A stretch of DNA of 64,000 bases from Pseudomonas sp. S06B 330 (lineage in GTDB: Bacteria; Pseudomonadota; Gammaproteobacteria; Pseudomonadales; Pseudomonadaceae), in assembly GCF_002845275.2 (NCBI RefSeq), contig NZ_CP088149.1, forward strand, positions 845,501 through 909,500. The letters are read 5' to 3'. Below are positions 24,170 through 38,191 of the stretch, piece after piece. Each line of letters opens with the position of its first letter. Within the stretch, counting starts at the first letter, position 1. Under the pieces are notes generated by a model. The model was not told the origin of the DNA and did no database searches. It was given only the letters and a program-made list of their open reading frames with translations. The translations under genes and the position numbers were made by a program.

Positions 24170-24574
24170 ATGGTTGAAAATAGCGAACTGCGCAAAGCCG
24201 GTCTCAAGGTGACACTGCCTCGAGTAAAAATTCTACAGATGCTCGACTCTACCGAGCAGCGTCACATGAGTGCTGAGGATGTCTACAAGGCGCTGATGGA
24301 GGCAGGCGAGGATGTCGGTCTGGCCACGGTTTATCGTGTTCTGACCCAGTTCGAAGCCGCAGGCCTGGTCGTGCGCCACAACTTCGACGGCGGTCACGCC
24401 GTGTTCGAATTGGCCGACGGCGGCCACCACGACCATATGGTCAACGTGGAGTCTGGCGAAGTTATCGAGTTCTTCGATAGCGAGATTGAAAAGCGTCAGA
24501 AAGAAATCGTTGCCGAACATGGTTTCGAGCTGGTTGACCATAATCTGGTCCTGTACGTGCGCAAGAAAAAGTAA
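24170..24574 (+). CDS. fur: Ferric uptake regulator
   Basis: Iron-sensing repressor, 134 aa from ATG 24170. Winged helix LATVYRVLTQFEAAGLV is followed by the metal-binding DGGHHDHMVNVESGEVIEF region with the HHDH ligands. In this window it probably acts on the sigma-factor gene at 3.4 kb. The C-terminal CxxC zinc motifs of the E. coli protein are absent, as is usual for Fur in this genus. Confidence 0.97.
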   Translation: MVENSELRKAGLKVTLPRVKILQMLDSTEQRHMSAEDVYKALMEAGEDVGLATVYRVLTQFEAAGLVVRHNFDGGHAVFELADGGHHDHMVNVESGEVIEFFDSEIEKRQKEIVAEHGFELVDHNLVLYVRKKK

Positions 24575-24600
24575 GCAGACGTTTCTTGCTGTACTGCATC

Positions 24601-24624
24601 AAAGGCGACCCTAGGGTCGCCTTT
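24601..24624. terminator. Bidirectional terminator between fur and recN
   Basis: AAAGGCGACCC pairs with GGGTCGCCTTT with no real loop beyond CTAG-type turn, a near-perfect palindrome between convergent genes. Confidence 0.85.
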
Positions 24625-24639
24625 GTGTTTTCTGGGGCA

Positions 24640-26313
24640 TCAGGCCTTGCTGGTGACCACCATTTTGCGGGCGTGGGCCAGGGATTCCTTGGTCAGGTCG
24701 ATACCGCCAAGCATCCGCGCGACTTCTTCGACGCGCTCGCGCTTGCCCAGATTGGCCACGGCAGTGTGGGTCGCATTGCTGTTGCGCACCTTATGGACAA
24801 ACAGGTGATGATGGCCTTGCGCCGCAACTTGTGGCAGGTGGGTTACCGTCAAGACCTGCCCGCGTTCGCCCAGACGCCGCAACAATTGACCGACGATCTC
24901 GGCAGTGGGGCCACCGATTCCCACGTCGACTTCGTCGAACACCAGTGTCGGGATGCGCGAGGTTTGCGCGGTAATCACCTGGATAGCCAGGCTGATGCGT
25001 GACAGCTCTCCCCCGGACGCGACTTTGGCCAGGCCCTTTAGCGGCTGACCAGGGTTGGCGCTGACCAACAGTTCTACGTGCTCCAGGCCGTGAGGCGACA
25101 GTTCGTCACTGCTATTGGCATGCAATTGGATACTGAAGCGGCCACCGGGCATGCCCAGGCGCTGAATTTCTTGCTCAACCGCCGTTGCCAACTGGCTGGC
25201 GGCCTGGACGCGCAAGGCGCTCAGTTCGCCGGCTTTGTCCTGGTAGTGGCGGGCAAAGGCGGCCAGTTCGTCGTCCAGGCGCTCGATGGACTCGTCATTG
25301 GCATTAAGGCCTTCGAGCTCATCCATTAAACGTTGTTGCAGGTTGGCCAGCTCGGTTGGATGAACCCGGTGTTTGCGGGCGAGGGTATAGATGCTGTCCA
25401 GGCGCTCTTCGAGTTGCTGTAGGCGTGCCGGGTCGGCATCGAAGTGATCAAGGAAGCGGTTCAGTTCGCCGACAGCTTCTTCTACCTGGATCTGCGCGCT
25501 GGCAATCATGTTCGCGGCTTCGCCCAGCGCTTTGGGAGCATTCTGCACGGCGGTCAGGCGATTGAGGCTGGCGGTCAGGGCGTTGAGCACGTTGCCCGAG
25601 TCGCTTTCGCTGCAGTGGTCGATCACCTGGCGGCAAATGCCGAACAGTGCTTCAGCGTTGGTCAGGTTCTTGTGTTCCTGCTCCAGTTGCTCCAGTTCGT
25701 TTTCACCCAGGCCGAGATTATCGAGTTCTTCGAGCTGGTAACTGAGCAGTTGGTGCTGTGCCCGTTGTTCGTCGCCGGAGTTGGACAGCCGCTCCAGTTC
25801 CTGACGCGTCTGGCGCCAGCGCTGGGCGGCCAGTTGCACCTGGCGGGCAAGGTCGCTGGCACCGGCATACTCGTCAAGTAGGCGGCGGTGGGTGTCGGTC
25901 TTGAGTAGTGATTGGTGTTCATGCTGGCTGTGGATATCAATCAGCAACTCGCCGAGCGCCTTGAGGTCGCCTAGAGGGCAGGGTGTGCCATTGATGTAGC
26001 CGCGGCTGCGACCTTCGGCGGTGATTACCCGGCGCAGGATGCACGGGCCGTCGTTGTCCAGGTCGCGCTCGGCCAGCCAGGTGCGCGCCTCGGGGATGTC
26101 GGCAAGGTCGAAGGTGGCGAGGATGTCAGCCTTGTCGGCGCCGGGACGCACCACGCCGCTGTCGGCGCGATCACCCAGGGTCAGGCCCAGGGCATCGAGC
26201 ATGATCGATTTGCCGGCCCCGGTTTCACCGGTGATGACGCTCATCCCCCGAGCTAGCTCGAGGTCCAGGTGTTCGACGATGGCATAGTTGTGTACGGACA
26301 GGTGCACCAGCAT
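24640..26313 (-). CDS. recN: DNA repair protein RecN
   Basis: SMC-like ATPase of double-strand-break repair (557 aa). Walker A GETGAGKSIMLDAL at residues 29-42. The two coiled coils span roughly 155-370. The C-terminal ABC signature KVASGGELSRISLAI and Walker B PTLVFDEVDVGIGG are intact. A LexA-type box 25 bases upstream of the ATG puts it under SOS control. Confidence 0.97.
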   Translation of the reverse strand: MLVHLSVHNYAIVEHLDLELARGMSVITGETGAGKSIMLDALGLTLGDRADSGVVRPGADKADILATFDLADIPEARTWLAERDLDNDGPCILRRVITAEGRSRGYINGTPCPLGDLKALGELLIDIHSQHEHQSLLKTDTHRRLLDEYAGASDLARQVQLAAQRWRQTRQELERLSNSGDEQRAQHQLLSYQLEELDNLGLGENELEQLEQEHKNLTNAEALFGICRQVIDHCSESDSGNVLNALTASLNRLTAVQNAPKALGEAANMIASAQIQVEEAVGELNRFLDHFDADPARLQQLEERLDSIYTLARKHRVHPTELANLQQRLMDELEGLNANDESIERLDDELAAFARHYQDKAGELSALRVQAASQLATAVEQEIQRLGMPGGRFSIQLHANSSDELSPHGLEHVELLVSANPGQPLKGLAKVASGGELSRISLAIQVITAQTSRIPTLVFDEVDVGIGGPTAEIVGQLLRRLGERGQVLTVTHLPQVAAQGHHHLFVHKVRNSNATHTAVANLGKRERVEEVARMLGGIDLTKESLAHARKMVVTSKA

Positions 26314-26337
26314 TGGGGCGGCTCCCAGGCGTGAAGT

Positions 26338-26353
26338 CTGGTTATTTATACAG
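26338..26353. promoter_or_regulatory. LexA (SOS) box of recN
   Basis: CTGGTTATTTATACAG keeps the invariant CTG-N10-CAG frame with an AT-rich centre, close to the consensus CTGTATATATATACAG. It lies 24 bases before the recN start. Confidence 0.85.
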
Positions 26354-26461
26354 TGTTTTCAAATCCGCTGACAATGGCTGCGCTTAGTTCGATTTGGTTA
26401 TCTGAACGTGATTCTGATGTCGATGGGTTATGAATGAATCGGCCAACTGTGCTTTTTGCCC

Positions 26462-26489
26462 CTTGAACCTGGGTTTTACGACCCCATAT
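26462..26489 (+). promoter_or_regulatory. Heat-shock (sigma-32) promoter of grpE
   Basis: CTTGAAC, 13-base spacer, CCCCATAT: the sigma-32 consensus is CTTGAAA and CCCCATNT with a 13-15-base spacer. The -10 element ends 54 bases before grpE. Confidence 0.9.
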
Positions 26490-26543
26490 AGCCGACAGAA
26501 ACGCGAGTTCAGCTCGCTGACACAATTCGAGAGGAGTGATTTT

Positions 26544-27098
26544 ATGGCTGACGAACAGCTGGATGAACAGAATCTGAACGCCGAAGAAACTGGCGCACAA
26601 GACCTGAGCGCCCGCGTGCAGGTGCTCGAAGAGCAGCTGGCGGCGGCCCAGGATCAATCCCTGCGCACCGCTGCTGACCTGCAGAACGTTCGCCGTCGTG
26701 CCGAGCAGGACGTCGAGAAGGCGCACAAGTTCGCGCTGGAAAAATTTGCCGGTGACCTGCTGCCGGTCATCGATAGCCTCGAGCGTGGCCTGGAGCTGTC
26801 CAGCGCTGAAGACGAGAGCATTCGCCCAATGCGTGAAGGCATCGAGCTGACCTTGAAGATGTTCCACGACACGCTCAAGCGCTACAACCTCGAGGCGATT
26901 GACCCGCACGGCGAACCTTTCAATGCCGAGCACCATCAGGCCATGGCCATGCAGGAAAGCGCTGAAGTCGAGCCCAACAGCGTGCTCAAAGTGTTCCAGA
27001 AGGGCTACCAACTGAATGGTCGCCTGCTGCGCCCGGCCATGGTCGTGGTCAGCAAGGCCCCTGCAGCGGTTTCGCCGTCGATTGACGAGCAGGCTTGA
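26544..27098 (+). CDS. grpE: Nucleotide exchange factor GrpE
   Basis: Releases ADP from DnaK (184 aa from ATG 26544; GAGGAG upstream). A long N-terminal coiled-coil is seen in [23 protein letters not shown]. The C-terminal head includes [14 protein letters not shown] and [24 protein letters not shown]. First gene of the heat-shock group, with its own sigma-32 promoter; the dnaK promoter starts inside its end. Confidence 0.97.
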   Translation: MADEQLDEQNLNAEETGAQDLSARVQVLEEQLAAAQDQSLRTAADLQNVRRRAEQDVEKAHKFALEKFAGDLLPVIDSLERGLELSSAEDESIRPMREGIELTLKMFHDTLKRYNLEAIDPHGEPFNAEHHQAMAMQESAEVEPNSVLKVFQKGYQLNGRLLRPAMVVVSKAPAAVSPSIDEQA

Positions 27099-27121
27099 AA
27101 TCGTTTCAGGCGCCCCCATTT
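27094..27121 (+). promoter_or_regulatory. Heat-shock (sigma-32) promoter of dnaK overlapping the grpE stop
   Basis: CTTGAAA, 13-base spacer, CCCCATTT: the sequence CTTGAAA includes the grpE TGA. Both elements match the consensus exactly. The -10 ends about 78 bases before the dnaK ATG. Confidence 0.92.
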
Positions 27122-27199
27122 AGGTGTCAAGCATTCAAGTATTACCGCAGTTAGCCACCACTGCTGCGGCAACCAAATTCAAGTTTCGGGAGAGTTAAC

Positions 27200-29116
27200 A
27201 TGGGCAAAATCATCGGTATCGACCTGGGGACCACCAACTCCTGCGTCTCCATCCTGGAAAACGGCAACGTCAAAGTTATCGAGAACGCTGAAGGCGCGCG
27301 TACCACGCCGTCGATCATCGCCTACGCCAACGATGGCGAGATTCTGGTTGGTCAGTCGGCCAAGCGTCAGGCCGTCACCAACCCGCACAACACCCTGTAC
27401 GCGGTTAAGCGTCTGATCGGTCGTCGCTTCGAAGAAGACGTCGTGCAGAAAGACATCCAGATGGTGCCGTACAAGATCGTCAAGGCTGACAACAACGACG
27501 CCTGGGTCGAAGTCAACGGCCAGAAAATGGCGCCGCCACAGATCTCGGCTGAGATCCTGAAAAAGATGAAGAAGACCGCCGAAGATTACCTCGGCGAGCC
27601 TGTTACCGAAGCGGTCATCACCGTTCCGGCCTACTTCAACGACAGCCAGCGTCAGGCCACCAAGGATGCCGGTCGTATCGCGGGTCTGGACGTAAAACGT
27701 ATCATCAACGAACCAACCGCAGCCGCTCTGGCCTACGGTATGGACAAGGCTAAAGGCGATCACACCGTGATCGTTTATGACCTCGGTGGTGGTACTTTCG
27801 ACGTTTCGGTTATCGAAATCGCCGAAGTCGATGGTGAGCACCAGTTCGAAGTATTGGCCACCAACGGTGACACCTTCCTCGGTGGTGAGGACTTCGACAT
27901 TCGCTTGATCGACTACCTCGTCGATGAGTTCAAGAAAGAAAGCGGCATGAACCTCAAGGGTGATCCGCTGGCCATGCAGCGCCTGAAAGAGGCTGCTGAA
28001 AAGGCCAAGATCGAGCTGTCCTCGAGTCAGATGACCGACGTCAACCTGCCGTACATCACTGCAGATGCCACCGGTCCTAAGCACCTGAACGTGAAGATCT
28101 CCCGCGCCAAGCTGGAGTCGCTGGTCGAAGACCTGGTTCAGCGCACCATCGAGCCATGCCGCATCGCGATGAAAGACGCCGGTATCGACGTCAGCAAGAT
28201 CGACGACGTGATCCTGGTCGGTGGTCAGACCCGTATGCCACTGGTGCAGAAGGCAGTTACCGATTTCTTCGGTAAAGAAGCACGCAAGGACGTCAACCCG
28301 GACGAAGCGGTTGCCATGGGTGCAGCGATTCAAGGTGCAGTACTGGCCGGTGACGTCAAAGACGTACTGCTGCTGGACGTCAGCCCGCTGACCCTGGGTA
28401 TCGAAACCATGGGTGGCGTGATGACCGCGCTGATCGAGAAGAACACCACCATCCCGACCAAAAAGTCGCAGGTGTTCTCGACTGCCGATGACAACCAGAG
28501 CGCTGTGACCATTCACGTGCTGCAAGGTGAGCGTAAACAGGCTGCGCAGAACAAGTCCCTGGGCAAGTTCGACTTGGCTGAGATTCCACCAGCACCACGT
28601 GGCGTGCCACAGATCGAAGTAACCTTCGACATCGACGCCAACGGCATTCTGCACGTAGGCGCCAAAGACAAGGCTACTGGCAAGACCCAGTCGATCGTGA
28701 TCAAGGCCAACTCGGGTCTGTCTGATGAAGAAATTCAGCAGATGATCCGCGACGCCGAAGCGAACTCGGAAGAAGACCGCAAGTTCGAAGAGCTGGCCGC
28801 TGCCCGTAACCAGGGTGATGCACTGGTTCACTCGACTCGCAAGATGGTCGCTGACGCGGGTGACAAGGTCACTGCCGAAGAGAAGACTGCAATCGAGGCT
28901 GCTGTGGTTGCCCTGGAAGCCGCTGTCAAAGGCGACGACAAGGCTGCCATCGAAGCCAAGGTTGAAGAGCTGTCGAAAGTGTCGGCTCCAGTTGCTCAGA
29001 AAATGTACGCCGAGCAGCAGGCCGAACAGCCACAAGCTGGCGCGCAGCAGGCTGAAGAACCTAAGCACGACGACGTCGTCGATGCTGAGTTCGAAGAAGT
29101 CAAAGACAACAAGTAA
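27200..29116 (+). CDS. dnaK: Chaperone DnaK (Hsp70)
   Basis: ATP-driven chaperone, 638 aa. The nucleotide-binding domain begins [17 protein letters not shown] and carries the phosphate-2 motif [11 protein letters not shown]. The interdomain linker is [13 protein letters not shown]. The C-terminal tail ends in EEVKDN K, with the [11 protein letters not shown] motif. The open frames on the opposite strand are coding-bias shadows. Confidence 0.98.
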   Translation: MGKIIGIDLGTTNSCVSILENGNVKVIENAEGARTTPSIIAYANDGEILVGQSAKRQAVTNPHNTLYAVKRLIGRRFEEDVVQKDIQMVPYKIVKADNNDAWVEVNGQKMAPPQISAEILKKMKKTAEDYLGEPVTEAVITVPAYFNDSQRQATKDAGRIAGLDVKRIINEPTAAALAYGMDKAKGDHTVIVYDLGGGTFDVSVIEIAEVDGEHQFEVLATNGDTFLGGEDFDIRLIDYLVDEFKKESGMNLKGDPLAMQRLKEAAEKAKIELSSSQMTDVNLPYITADATGPKHLNVKISRAKLESLVEDLVQRTIEPCRIAMKDAGIDVSKIDDVILVGGQTRMPLVQKAVTDFFGKEARKDVNPDEAVAMGAAIQGAVLAGDVKDVLLLDVSPLTLGIETMGGVMTALIEKNTTIPTKKSQVFSTADDNQSAVTIHVLQGERKQAAQNKSLGKFDLAEIPPAPRGVPQIEVTFDIDANGILHVGAKDKATGKTQSIVIKANSGLSDEEIQQMIRDAEANSEEDRKFEELAAARNQGDALVHSTRKMVADAGDKVTAEEKTAIEAAVVALEAAVKGDDKAAIEAKVEELSKVSAPVAQKMYAEQQAEQPQAGAQQAEEPKHDDVVDAEFEEVKDNK

Positions 29117-29176
29117 TTGCTACAGGTTGTCGGCCGGTTGACTGCTTTTTAGTGGTTGGCTGGTAGGATGTCGCCG

Positions 29177-29196
29177 CGCGGGGGCTTGCTCCCGCG
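29177..29196. repeat. Short GC hairpin between dnaK and dnaJ
   Basis: CGCGGG and CCCGCG flank GGCTTGCT. The motif resembles a pseudomonad REP-like element and has no T-run; it may adjust dnaJ output. The rest of the 29117-29327 gap shows no promoter I can support. Confidence 0.5.
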
Positions 29197-29327
29197 TTGG
29201 CGTGTCTGGAATACCCGAATTTTTACAGCATCTGTCAGGCCTCCTGGAGGGGAATTAGGCGGGTGCTGGCGGCACAGCGCGGAAAGCGCAGAGGTTTGCC
29301 GAACGTCCTCAAGAGTGCAAAAGACTT

Positions 29328-30452
29328 ATGGCAAAGCGTGACTATTACGAAGTTCTGGGAGTTGAGCGCGGCTCCAGTGAAGCGGACCTGAAGAAGGCCT
29401 ATCGCCGTCTGGCGATGAAGCATCACCCGGACCGTAACCCTGATGACAAAGAGTCGGAAGAGAAATTCAAAGAAGCCAACGAGGCTTATGAAGTGCTCTC
29501 CGATGCCAGCAAGCGCGCGGCCTATGACCAGTATGGTCATGCAGGCGTCGATCCGAGCATGGGTGGCGGCGGTGCCGGCTTTGGTGGCGCGAACTTCTCC
29601 GATATTTTCGGCGATGTGTTCAGCGACTTCTTCGGTGGCGGCCGTGGTGGTGGTCGTGGCGGTGCCCAGCGTGGCAGCGACCTGCGCTACACCCTGGAGC
29701 TGAACCTGGAAGAGGCGGTGCGTGGCACCACGGTCAATATCCGTGTGCCGACGCTGGTCAACTGCGAACCGTGTGACGGTTCCGGTGCCAAGAAAGGCTC
29801 GTCGCCTTCGACCTGTCCGACCTGTGGTGGTATTGGTCAGGTGCGCATGCAGCAGGGCTTCTTCTCTGTTCAGCAGACCTGCCCACGTTGCCATGGCCAG
29901 GGCAAAATCATTACTGATCCGTGCGGCTCTTGCCACGGTGAAGGGCGTATCGAAGAGTACAAGACCCTTTCGGTCAAGGTGCCGGCGGGGGTCGACACGG
30001 GCGACCGTATTCGCCTGTCTGGTGAAGGTGAGGCTGGTTCCCATGGCGGTCCGACCGGTGATCTGTACGTTGTGATCAACGTGCGCGAACACCCGATCTT
30101 CCAGCGTGACGGCAAGCACCTGTACTGCGAAGTGCCGATCAGCTACACCGATGCTGCCCTGGGTGGCGAGCTGGAAGTGCCGACCCTTGATGGCCGGGTC
30201 AAGCTGAAGATTCCGGAAGGGACTCAGACCGGCAAGCAGTTCCGTCTGCGTGGCAAGGGTGTTGCGCCGGTTCGCGGTGGTGGTGCGGGTGACCTGATGT
30301 GCCGCGTTGCCGTGGAAACCCCGGTCAATCTCAGTCGTCGTCAGCGTGAGCTGCTCGAAGAGCTGCGTGACTCGCTGGAAGGTGACAGTTCCCATTCGCC
30401 GAAAGCCAATGGCTGGTTCGAAGGCGTGAAGCGCTTCTTCGGCGACTTGTAA
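29328..30452 (+). CDS. dnaJ: Co-chaperone DnaJ (Hsp40)
   Basis: Stimulates DnaK ATPase, 374 aa. J domain carries [17 protein letters not shown] with the HPD triad. A G/F-rich stretch follows at about 75-115, including [11 protein letters not shown]. Four CxxCxGxG zinc modules ([32 protein letters not shown]) are intact. The C-terminal peptide-binding domains follow. Confidence 0.98.
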   Translation: MAKRDYYEVLGVERGSSEADLKKAYRRLAMKHHPDRNPDDKESEEKFKEANEAYEVLSDASKRAAYDQYGHAGVDPSMGGGGAGFGGANFSDIFGDVFSDFFGGGRGGGRGGAQRGSDLRYTLELNLEEAVRGTTVNIRVPTLVNCEPCDGSGAKKGSSPSTCPTCGGIGQVRMQQGFFSVQQTCPRCHGQGKIITDPCGSCHGEGRIEEYKTLSVKVPAGVDTGDRIRLSGEGEAGSHGGPTGDLYVVINVREHPIFQRDGKHLYCEVPISYTDAALGGELEVPTLDGRVKLKIPEGTQTGKQFRLRGKGVAPVRGGGAGDLMCRVAVETPVNLSRRQRELLEELRDSLEGDSSHSPKANGWFEGVKRFFGDL

Positions 30453-30462
30453 GAAGGAATAG

Positions 30463-31269
<807 letters not shown>

Positions 31270-31454
31270 TTGCTGTTCGGGGCCGCCCAGCGGCCCATCG
31301 CTGGTAAGGCCAGCTCCCGCAGAAGTCGCCAGCGAATGCTGTAGGCGCAAGCCTTGCCAACGATCTTCCGCTCTCCTAGCGACGCCCTGTCGCATTCCTG
31401 CGCCTTTCAGGCACATCAGTGGTAGACCAAAAAAGCGTTTTTCTGTAAGCTACA

Positions 31455-31477
31455 GCTTTAGTGTGTCCACTAAAAGC
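31455..31477 (+). promoter_or_regulatory. First leader hairpin upstream of carA
   Basis: GCTTTAGTG pairs with CACTAAAAGC, nine pairs with one bulged A and a TGTC loop. It sits about 20 bases before a terminator-like hairpin, so it may belong to an alternative fold. Confidence 0.55.
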
Positions 31478-31497
31478 GCGCAGATAATTCGACGAAG

Positions 31498-31536
31498 AAA
31501 GCGGGGTGACGTGTCTATACGTCATTCCGCTTTTTT
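31498..31536 (+). terminator. Terminator-like hairpin in the carA leader
   Basis: AAAGCGG...TGACGT folds on ACGTCA...CCGCTTT with one internal mismatch and runs into TTTTTT. It could be a dapB terminator or a carAB attenuator (45 bases before the carA start). Confidence 0.75.
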
Positions 31537-31581
31537 GCAACCTGCGATCGCCCCTTCAGGCTTGATTTACGGGAGGTCTTC

Positions 31582-32718
31582 TTGACTAAGCCAGCCATAC
31601 TCGCCCTTGCCGATGGCAGCATTTTTCGCGGTGAAGCCATTGGAGCCGACGGTCAGACCGTTGGTGAGGTGGTGTTTAACACCGCAATGACCGGCTATCA
31701 GGAAATCCTGACTGACCCTTCCTATGCGCAGCAAATCGTTACCCTGACTTACCCGCACATTGGCAATACCGGCACCACGCCGGAAGATGCCGAGTCCGAC
31801 CGTGTCTGGTCGGCCGGTCTGGTCATTCGTGATCTGCCTCTGATTGCCAGCAACTGGCGCAACAAGCAGTCGCTGCCTGACTACCTCAAAGCCAACAACG
31901 TGGTTGCGATCGCCGGGATCGACACGCGTCGCCTGACGCGCATCCTGCGTGAGAAGGGCGCGCAGAACGGCTGCATCCTGGCCGGCGACAACATCAGCGA
32001 AGAGGCTGCAATTGCCGCCGCTCGCGGCTTCCCGGGCCTCAAGGGCATGGACCTGGCCAAAGTGGTCAGCACCAAGTCCAGCTATGAATGGCGCTCCAGC
32101 GTCTGGGAGCTGAAAACCGACAGTCACGCGACCATCGAGGCCGCCGAGCTGCCATACCACGTGGTCGCCTACGACTTTGGCGTCAAGCTGAACATCCTGC
32201 GCATGCTGGTTGCTCGCGGCTGCCGCCTGACCGTCGTGCCGGCACAAACCCCGGCCAGCGAAGTCCTGGCACTCAACCCGGATGGCGTGTTCCTGTCCAA
32301 CGGCCCAGGTGATCCGGAGCCATGTGACTACGCGATCCAGGCGATCAAGGATATCCTCGAAACCGAGACCCCAGTGTTCGGTATCTGCCTGGGCCACCAA
32401 CTGCTGGCCCTGGCCTCCGGTGCCAAGACCGTGAAAATGGGTCATGGTCACCATGGCGCCAACCACCCAGTCCAGGACCTGGACACTGGCGTGGTAATGA
32501 TCACCAGTCAGAACCACGGCTTCGCAGTCGATGAAGCCACCCTGCCAGGTAACGTGCGCGCCATTCACAAGTCGCTGTTCGACGGTACCCTGCAAGGGAT
32601 CGAGCGCACCGACAAGAGCGCGTTCAGCTTCCAGGGTCACCCTGAAGCCAGCCCAGGCCCGACCGACGTCGCGCCACTGTTCGACCGTTTCATCGATGCC
32701 ATGGCCAAGCGCCGCTGA
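31582..32718 (+). CDS. carA: Carbamoyl phosphate synthase, small (glutaminase) subunit
   Basis: Feeds ammonia from glutamine to CarB for arginine and pyrimidine synthesis, 378 aa. The start is TTG at 31582, supported by GGGAGGT just upstream; no ATG is available in frame nearby. GATase domain motifs [14 protein letters not shown] (catalytic Cys), SNGPGDPEP and [11 protein letters not shown] (catalytic His/Glu) are intact. 107 bases before carB. Confidence 0.97.
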   Translation: MTKPAILALADGSIFRGEAIGADGQTVGEVVFNTAMTGYQEILTDPSYAQQIVTLTYPHIGNTGTTPEDAESDRVWSAGLVIRDLPLIASNWRNKQSLPDYLKANNVVAIAGIDTRRLTRILREKGAQNGCILAGDNISEEAAIAAARGFPGLKGMDLAKVVSTKSSYEWRSSVWELKTDSHATIEAAELPYHVVAYDFGVKLNILRMLVARGCRLTVVPAQTPASEVLALNPDGVFLSNGPGDPEPCDYAIQAIKDILETETPVFGICLGHQLLALASGAKTVKMGHGHHGANHPVQDLDTGVVMITSQNHGFAVDEATLPGNVRAIHKSLFDGTLQGIERTDKSAFSFQGHPEASPGPTDVAPLFDRFIDAMAKRR

Positions 32719-32824
32719 GCACCTGGCGAGAAGGCCCTGGACCGGTGCAAGCCGCGTTCAGGTGCCGCCCCCAAGATTGTTCAATGCGGCTTGCCGACTG
32801 ACCTGCGGAATTGAGTGACAACCC

Positions 32825-36042
<3,218 letters not shown>

Positions 36043-36046
<4 letters not shown>

Positions 36047-36519
36047 TCAAATACCCCATGACTGTCCAGGGCCATCGCGCCCTGGAGGAAGAACACGAAT
36101 TCCTCAGCAAGACCGAGCGTCCGCGTTTGAGCCAAGCCATTGGCGAGGCTCGTGAGCTCGGTGACCTCAAGGAAAACGCCGAGTACCACGCCGCTCGTGA
36201 AGAGCAGGGCATGGTCGAGGCGCGCATCCGTGACATCGAAGGCCGTCTGCAGAACGCGGTGGTGATTGATGTCACCACCATCGCTCATACCGGCAAGGTG
36301 ATCTTCGGTACCACCGTTGAAATCGCCAACGTCGAGACGGACGAGAGTGTGAAATACAAGATCGTCGGTGAGGACGAAGCCGATATCAAGGCGGGCAAGC
36401 TGTCGGTGGGTTCGCCCATCGCCCGCGCCCTGATGGGCAAGGAAGAAGGCGACGTGGTAGCGGTTAAGACTCCGAGCGGCCTGGTCGAGTACGAGATTGT
36501 CGAAGTCGCACACATCTGA
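36043..36519 (+). CDS. greA: Transcription elongation factor GreA
   Basis: Rescues backtracked RNA polymerase by stimulating transcript cleavage, 158 aa. The N-terminal coiled coil (about 10-75) carries [43 protein letters not shown] with the tip acidic residues. The C-terminal FKBP-like fold is [23 protein letters not shown]. Coupled to carB by ATGA overlap. Confidence 0.97.
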
Positions 36520-36943
36520 TCGGCGCCGCGGCTTTGCCGCGGCCACGGTGATCTGGCAGCTGACCCAGGTGTTCTGGGTTGGCGGCCTGTGGATGCTGCA
36601 TTTTGGTTTATTGCCGGCGTTAGGCAAAGTTGGTCTGGCGCCGCTGTTGATCGAAGACATTGGCAGCCTGATGGCATCTTTACTGGTAGCCTTTGCGGCG
36701 TTTTGCGCAGGTGTACAAGTGATGGTGCTGGTTCAGGCGCAGGGCCTGGCCAGTTTGTGGCGGGACATGCGTGGGCAATTGCTGTTGATGGCGATGCTGG
36801 CGTGCGTGGCGTATTTCGCCTTGCGCGTGGGGTTGCCCCAAGAGCTGCGCTGGCAATTGTTCTGTTACCTGGTGTTGGGTCTTACTGGCTTGCTGCTGGT
36901 CATGCAGCCGGTGCCGGGCAGGGCGCGCAAAGCGCGCCACTGA
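36497..36943 (+). CDS. DUF4149 inner-membrane protein
   Basis: Integral membrane protein of about 148 aa with four hydrophobic segments, beginning [21 protein letters not shown]. It carries the DUF4149 pattern ([22 protein letters not shown]). The start is uncertain: TTG 36497 overlaps greA by 23 bases; GTG 36548 would give 131 aa; no ATG is available. Probably coupled to greA. Function unknown. Confidence 0.75.
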   Translation: MSKSHTSDRRRGFAAATVIWQLTQVFWVGGLWMLHFGLLPALGKVGLAPLLIEDIGSLMASLLVAFAAFCAGVQVMVLVQAQGLASLWRDMRGQLLLMAMLACVAYFALRVGLPQELRWQLFCYLVLGLTGLLLVMQPVPGRARKARH

Positions 36944-36955
36944 CCGCGGCGAACA

Positions 36956-37264
36956 TCACTTGTAGCGATGGATGTTCGACAGCTGCTTGTTCGGCTGTGG
37001 ATTGCGGCGGTAGATCAGCGCCTTTTTGCCGATGGTCTGCACCAGTTCGGCGCGGCCTGCTTTGCACAGCGCAGCGATTGCGGCAGCACGTTCTTCGCGA
37101 TCTTCCGAACGAATCTCGACCTTGATCAATTCATGATCAGCCAGAGCGCGTTCGAGTTCGGCGATAACGCCTTCAGTCAGTCCATTGCCTGCCACAATCA
37201 GAACTGGTTTCAGGTCGTGGCCAATGGATTTGTACTGTTTCTTCTGCTCGTTATTGAGCGGCAT
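36956..37264 (-). CDS. yhbY: CRM-domain RNA-binding protein (YhbY family)
   Basis: Small ribosome-assembly-associated RNA-binding protein, 102 aa. The CRM fold is seen in KSIGHDLKPVLIVAGNGLTEGV and the conserved basic GxxG loop; C-terminus IGKKALIYRRNPQPNK is the family mark. Expressed opposite to its neighbours, 101 bases from the divergent rlmE. In E. coli the same yhbY - rlmE - ftsH order occurs. Confidence 0.93.
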   Translation of the reverse strand: MPLNNEQKKQYKSIGHDLKPVLIVAGNGLTEGVIAELERALADHELIKVEIRSEDREERAAAIAALCKAGRAELVQTIGKKALIYRRNPQPNKQLSNIHRYK

Positions 37265-37364
37265 AATCTGACCCTTTGTCTGATTCTGTAAAAATGGCGG
37301 CCATTTTACCCGAGGGCCCGTGGATCCGCCCAGTTAATCACGACCCTTATCATCGAGGTGCCCA

Positions 37365-37988
37365 ATGGCGCGTTCCAAGACAAGCCTTGGCTGGCTAAAA
37401 GAACATTTCAACGATCCTTACGTCAAAAAGGCGCAAAAGGATGGTTATCGCTCGCGTGCGAGCTATAAATTGCTGGAAATTCAGGAAAAGTACCGTTTGA
37501 TTCGCCCGGGTATGAGTGTGATCGATCTCGGCGCGGCGCCCGGTGGCTGGTCGCAGGTGACCAGTCGTCTGATCGGCGGTCAGGGGCGTCTGATCGCCTC
37601 TGACATCCTGGAAATGGACAGCATTCCCGATGTCACCTTCATTCGCGGTGATTTTACCCAGGACGAAGTGTTGGCGCAGATTCTTGAGGCGGTTGGTAAT
37701 TCACACGTAGACCTTGTGATTTCCGATATGGCCCCCAATATGAGTGGTACGCCTGCCGTGGACATGCCCAAGGCCATGTTTCTGTGCGAATTGGCGCTTG
37801 ACCTGGCAACCCGGGTGCTCAAGCCCGGTGGCGATTTTGTAATCAAGATCTTCCAGGGCGAAGGATTTGACGTGTATCTGAAAGATGCCCGTAAAAAGTT
37901 CGACAAAGTCATAATGCTCAAACCAGATTCCTCGCGGGATCGCTCCCGTGAGCAGTACATGCTGGCGAGGGGTTATCGCGGCGAGTAA
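37365..37988 (+). CDS. rlmE: 23S rRNA 2'-O-ribose methyltransferase (U2552)
   Basis: FtsJ/RrmJ-type enzyme, 207 aa. AdoMet site [14 protein letters not shown]; the K-D-K-E catalytic tetrad is found in [35 protein letters not shown] and [13 protein letters not shown]. Before ftsH, an order shared with E. coli. Confidence 0.97.
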   Translation: MARSKTSLGWLKEHFNDPYVKKAQKDGYRSRASYKLLEIQEKYRLIRPGMSVIDLGAAPGGWSQVTSRLIGGQGRLIASDILEMDSIPDVTFIRGDFTQDEVLAQILEAVGNSHVDLVISDMAPNMSGTPAVDMPKAMFLCELALDLATRVLKPGGDFVIKIFQGEGFDVYLKDARKKFDKVIMLKPDSSRDRSREQYMLARGYRGE

Positions 37989-38191
37989 GGCTTCAGGCCG
38001 GTGGCTTTCAGGGTGTCCGATAGTTATTTCCAATCGGCTGTCCTGCCTGACCTGGATGAACATCGTGTAGTCTAGGTTTCACAAAGGGTTACAGACGGCG
38101 CCTGCAGATGTGTAGGTTATGTAGTAAGTTAGGCCGGTGAATATCATGCGAGGCACGGCTGCGCCGTCAGCCGGCTTCAGAGGGTAGCTAA

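Larger units (their letters stand above)
31270..31581 (+). other. Non-coding leader between dapB and carA with two hairpins
   Basis: No gene in this 312-base gap. It holds a GGGCCGC/GCGGCCC hairpin (31280-31296), an inverted repeat TCGCTGG/CCAGCGA (31298-31335) that resembles a REP element, and two hairpins in the carA leader at 31455-31477 and 31498-31536. The last ends in a six-T run. Confidence 0.7.

Noticed and set aside
27179..29068. Antisense 629-codon frame opposite dnaK
   Set aside because: dnaK is certain, and the reverse frame is a codon-bias shadow.
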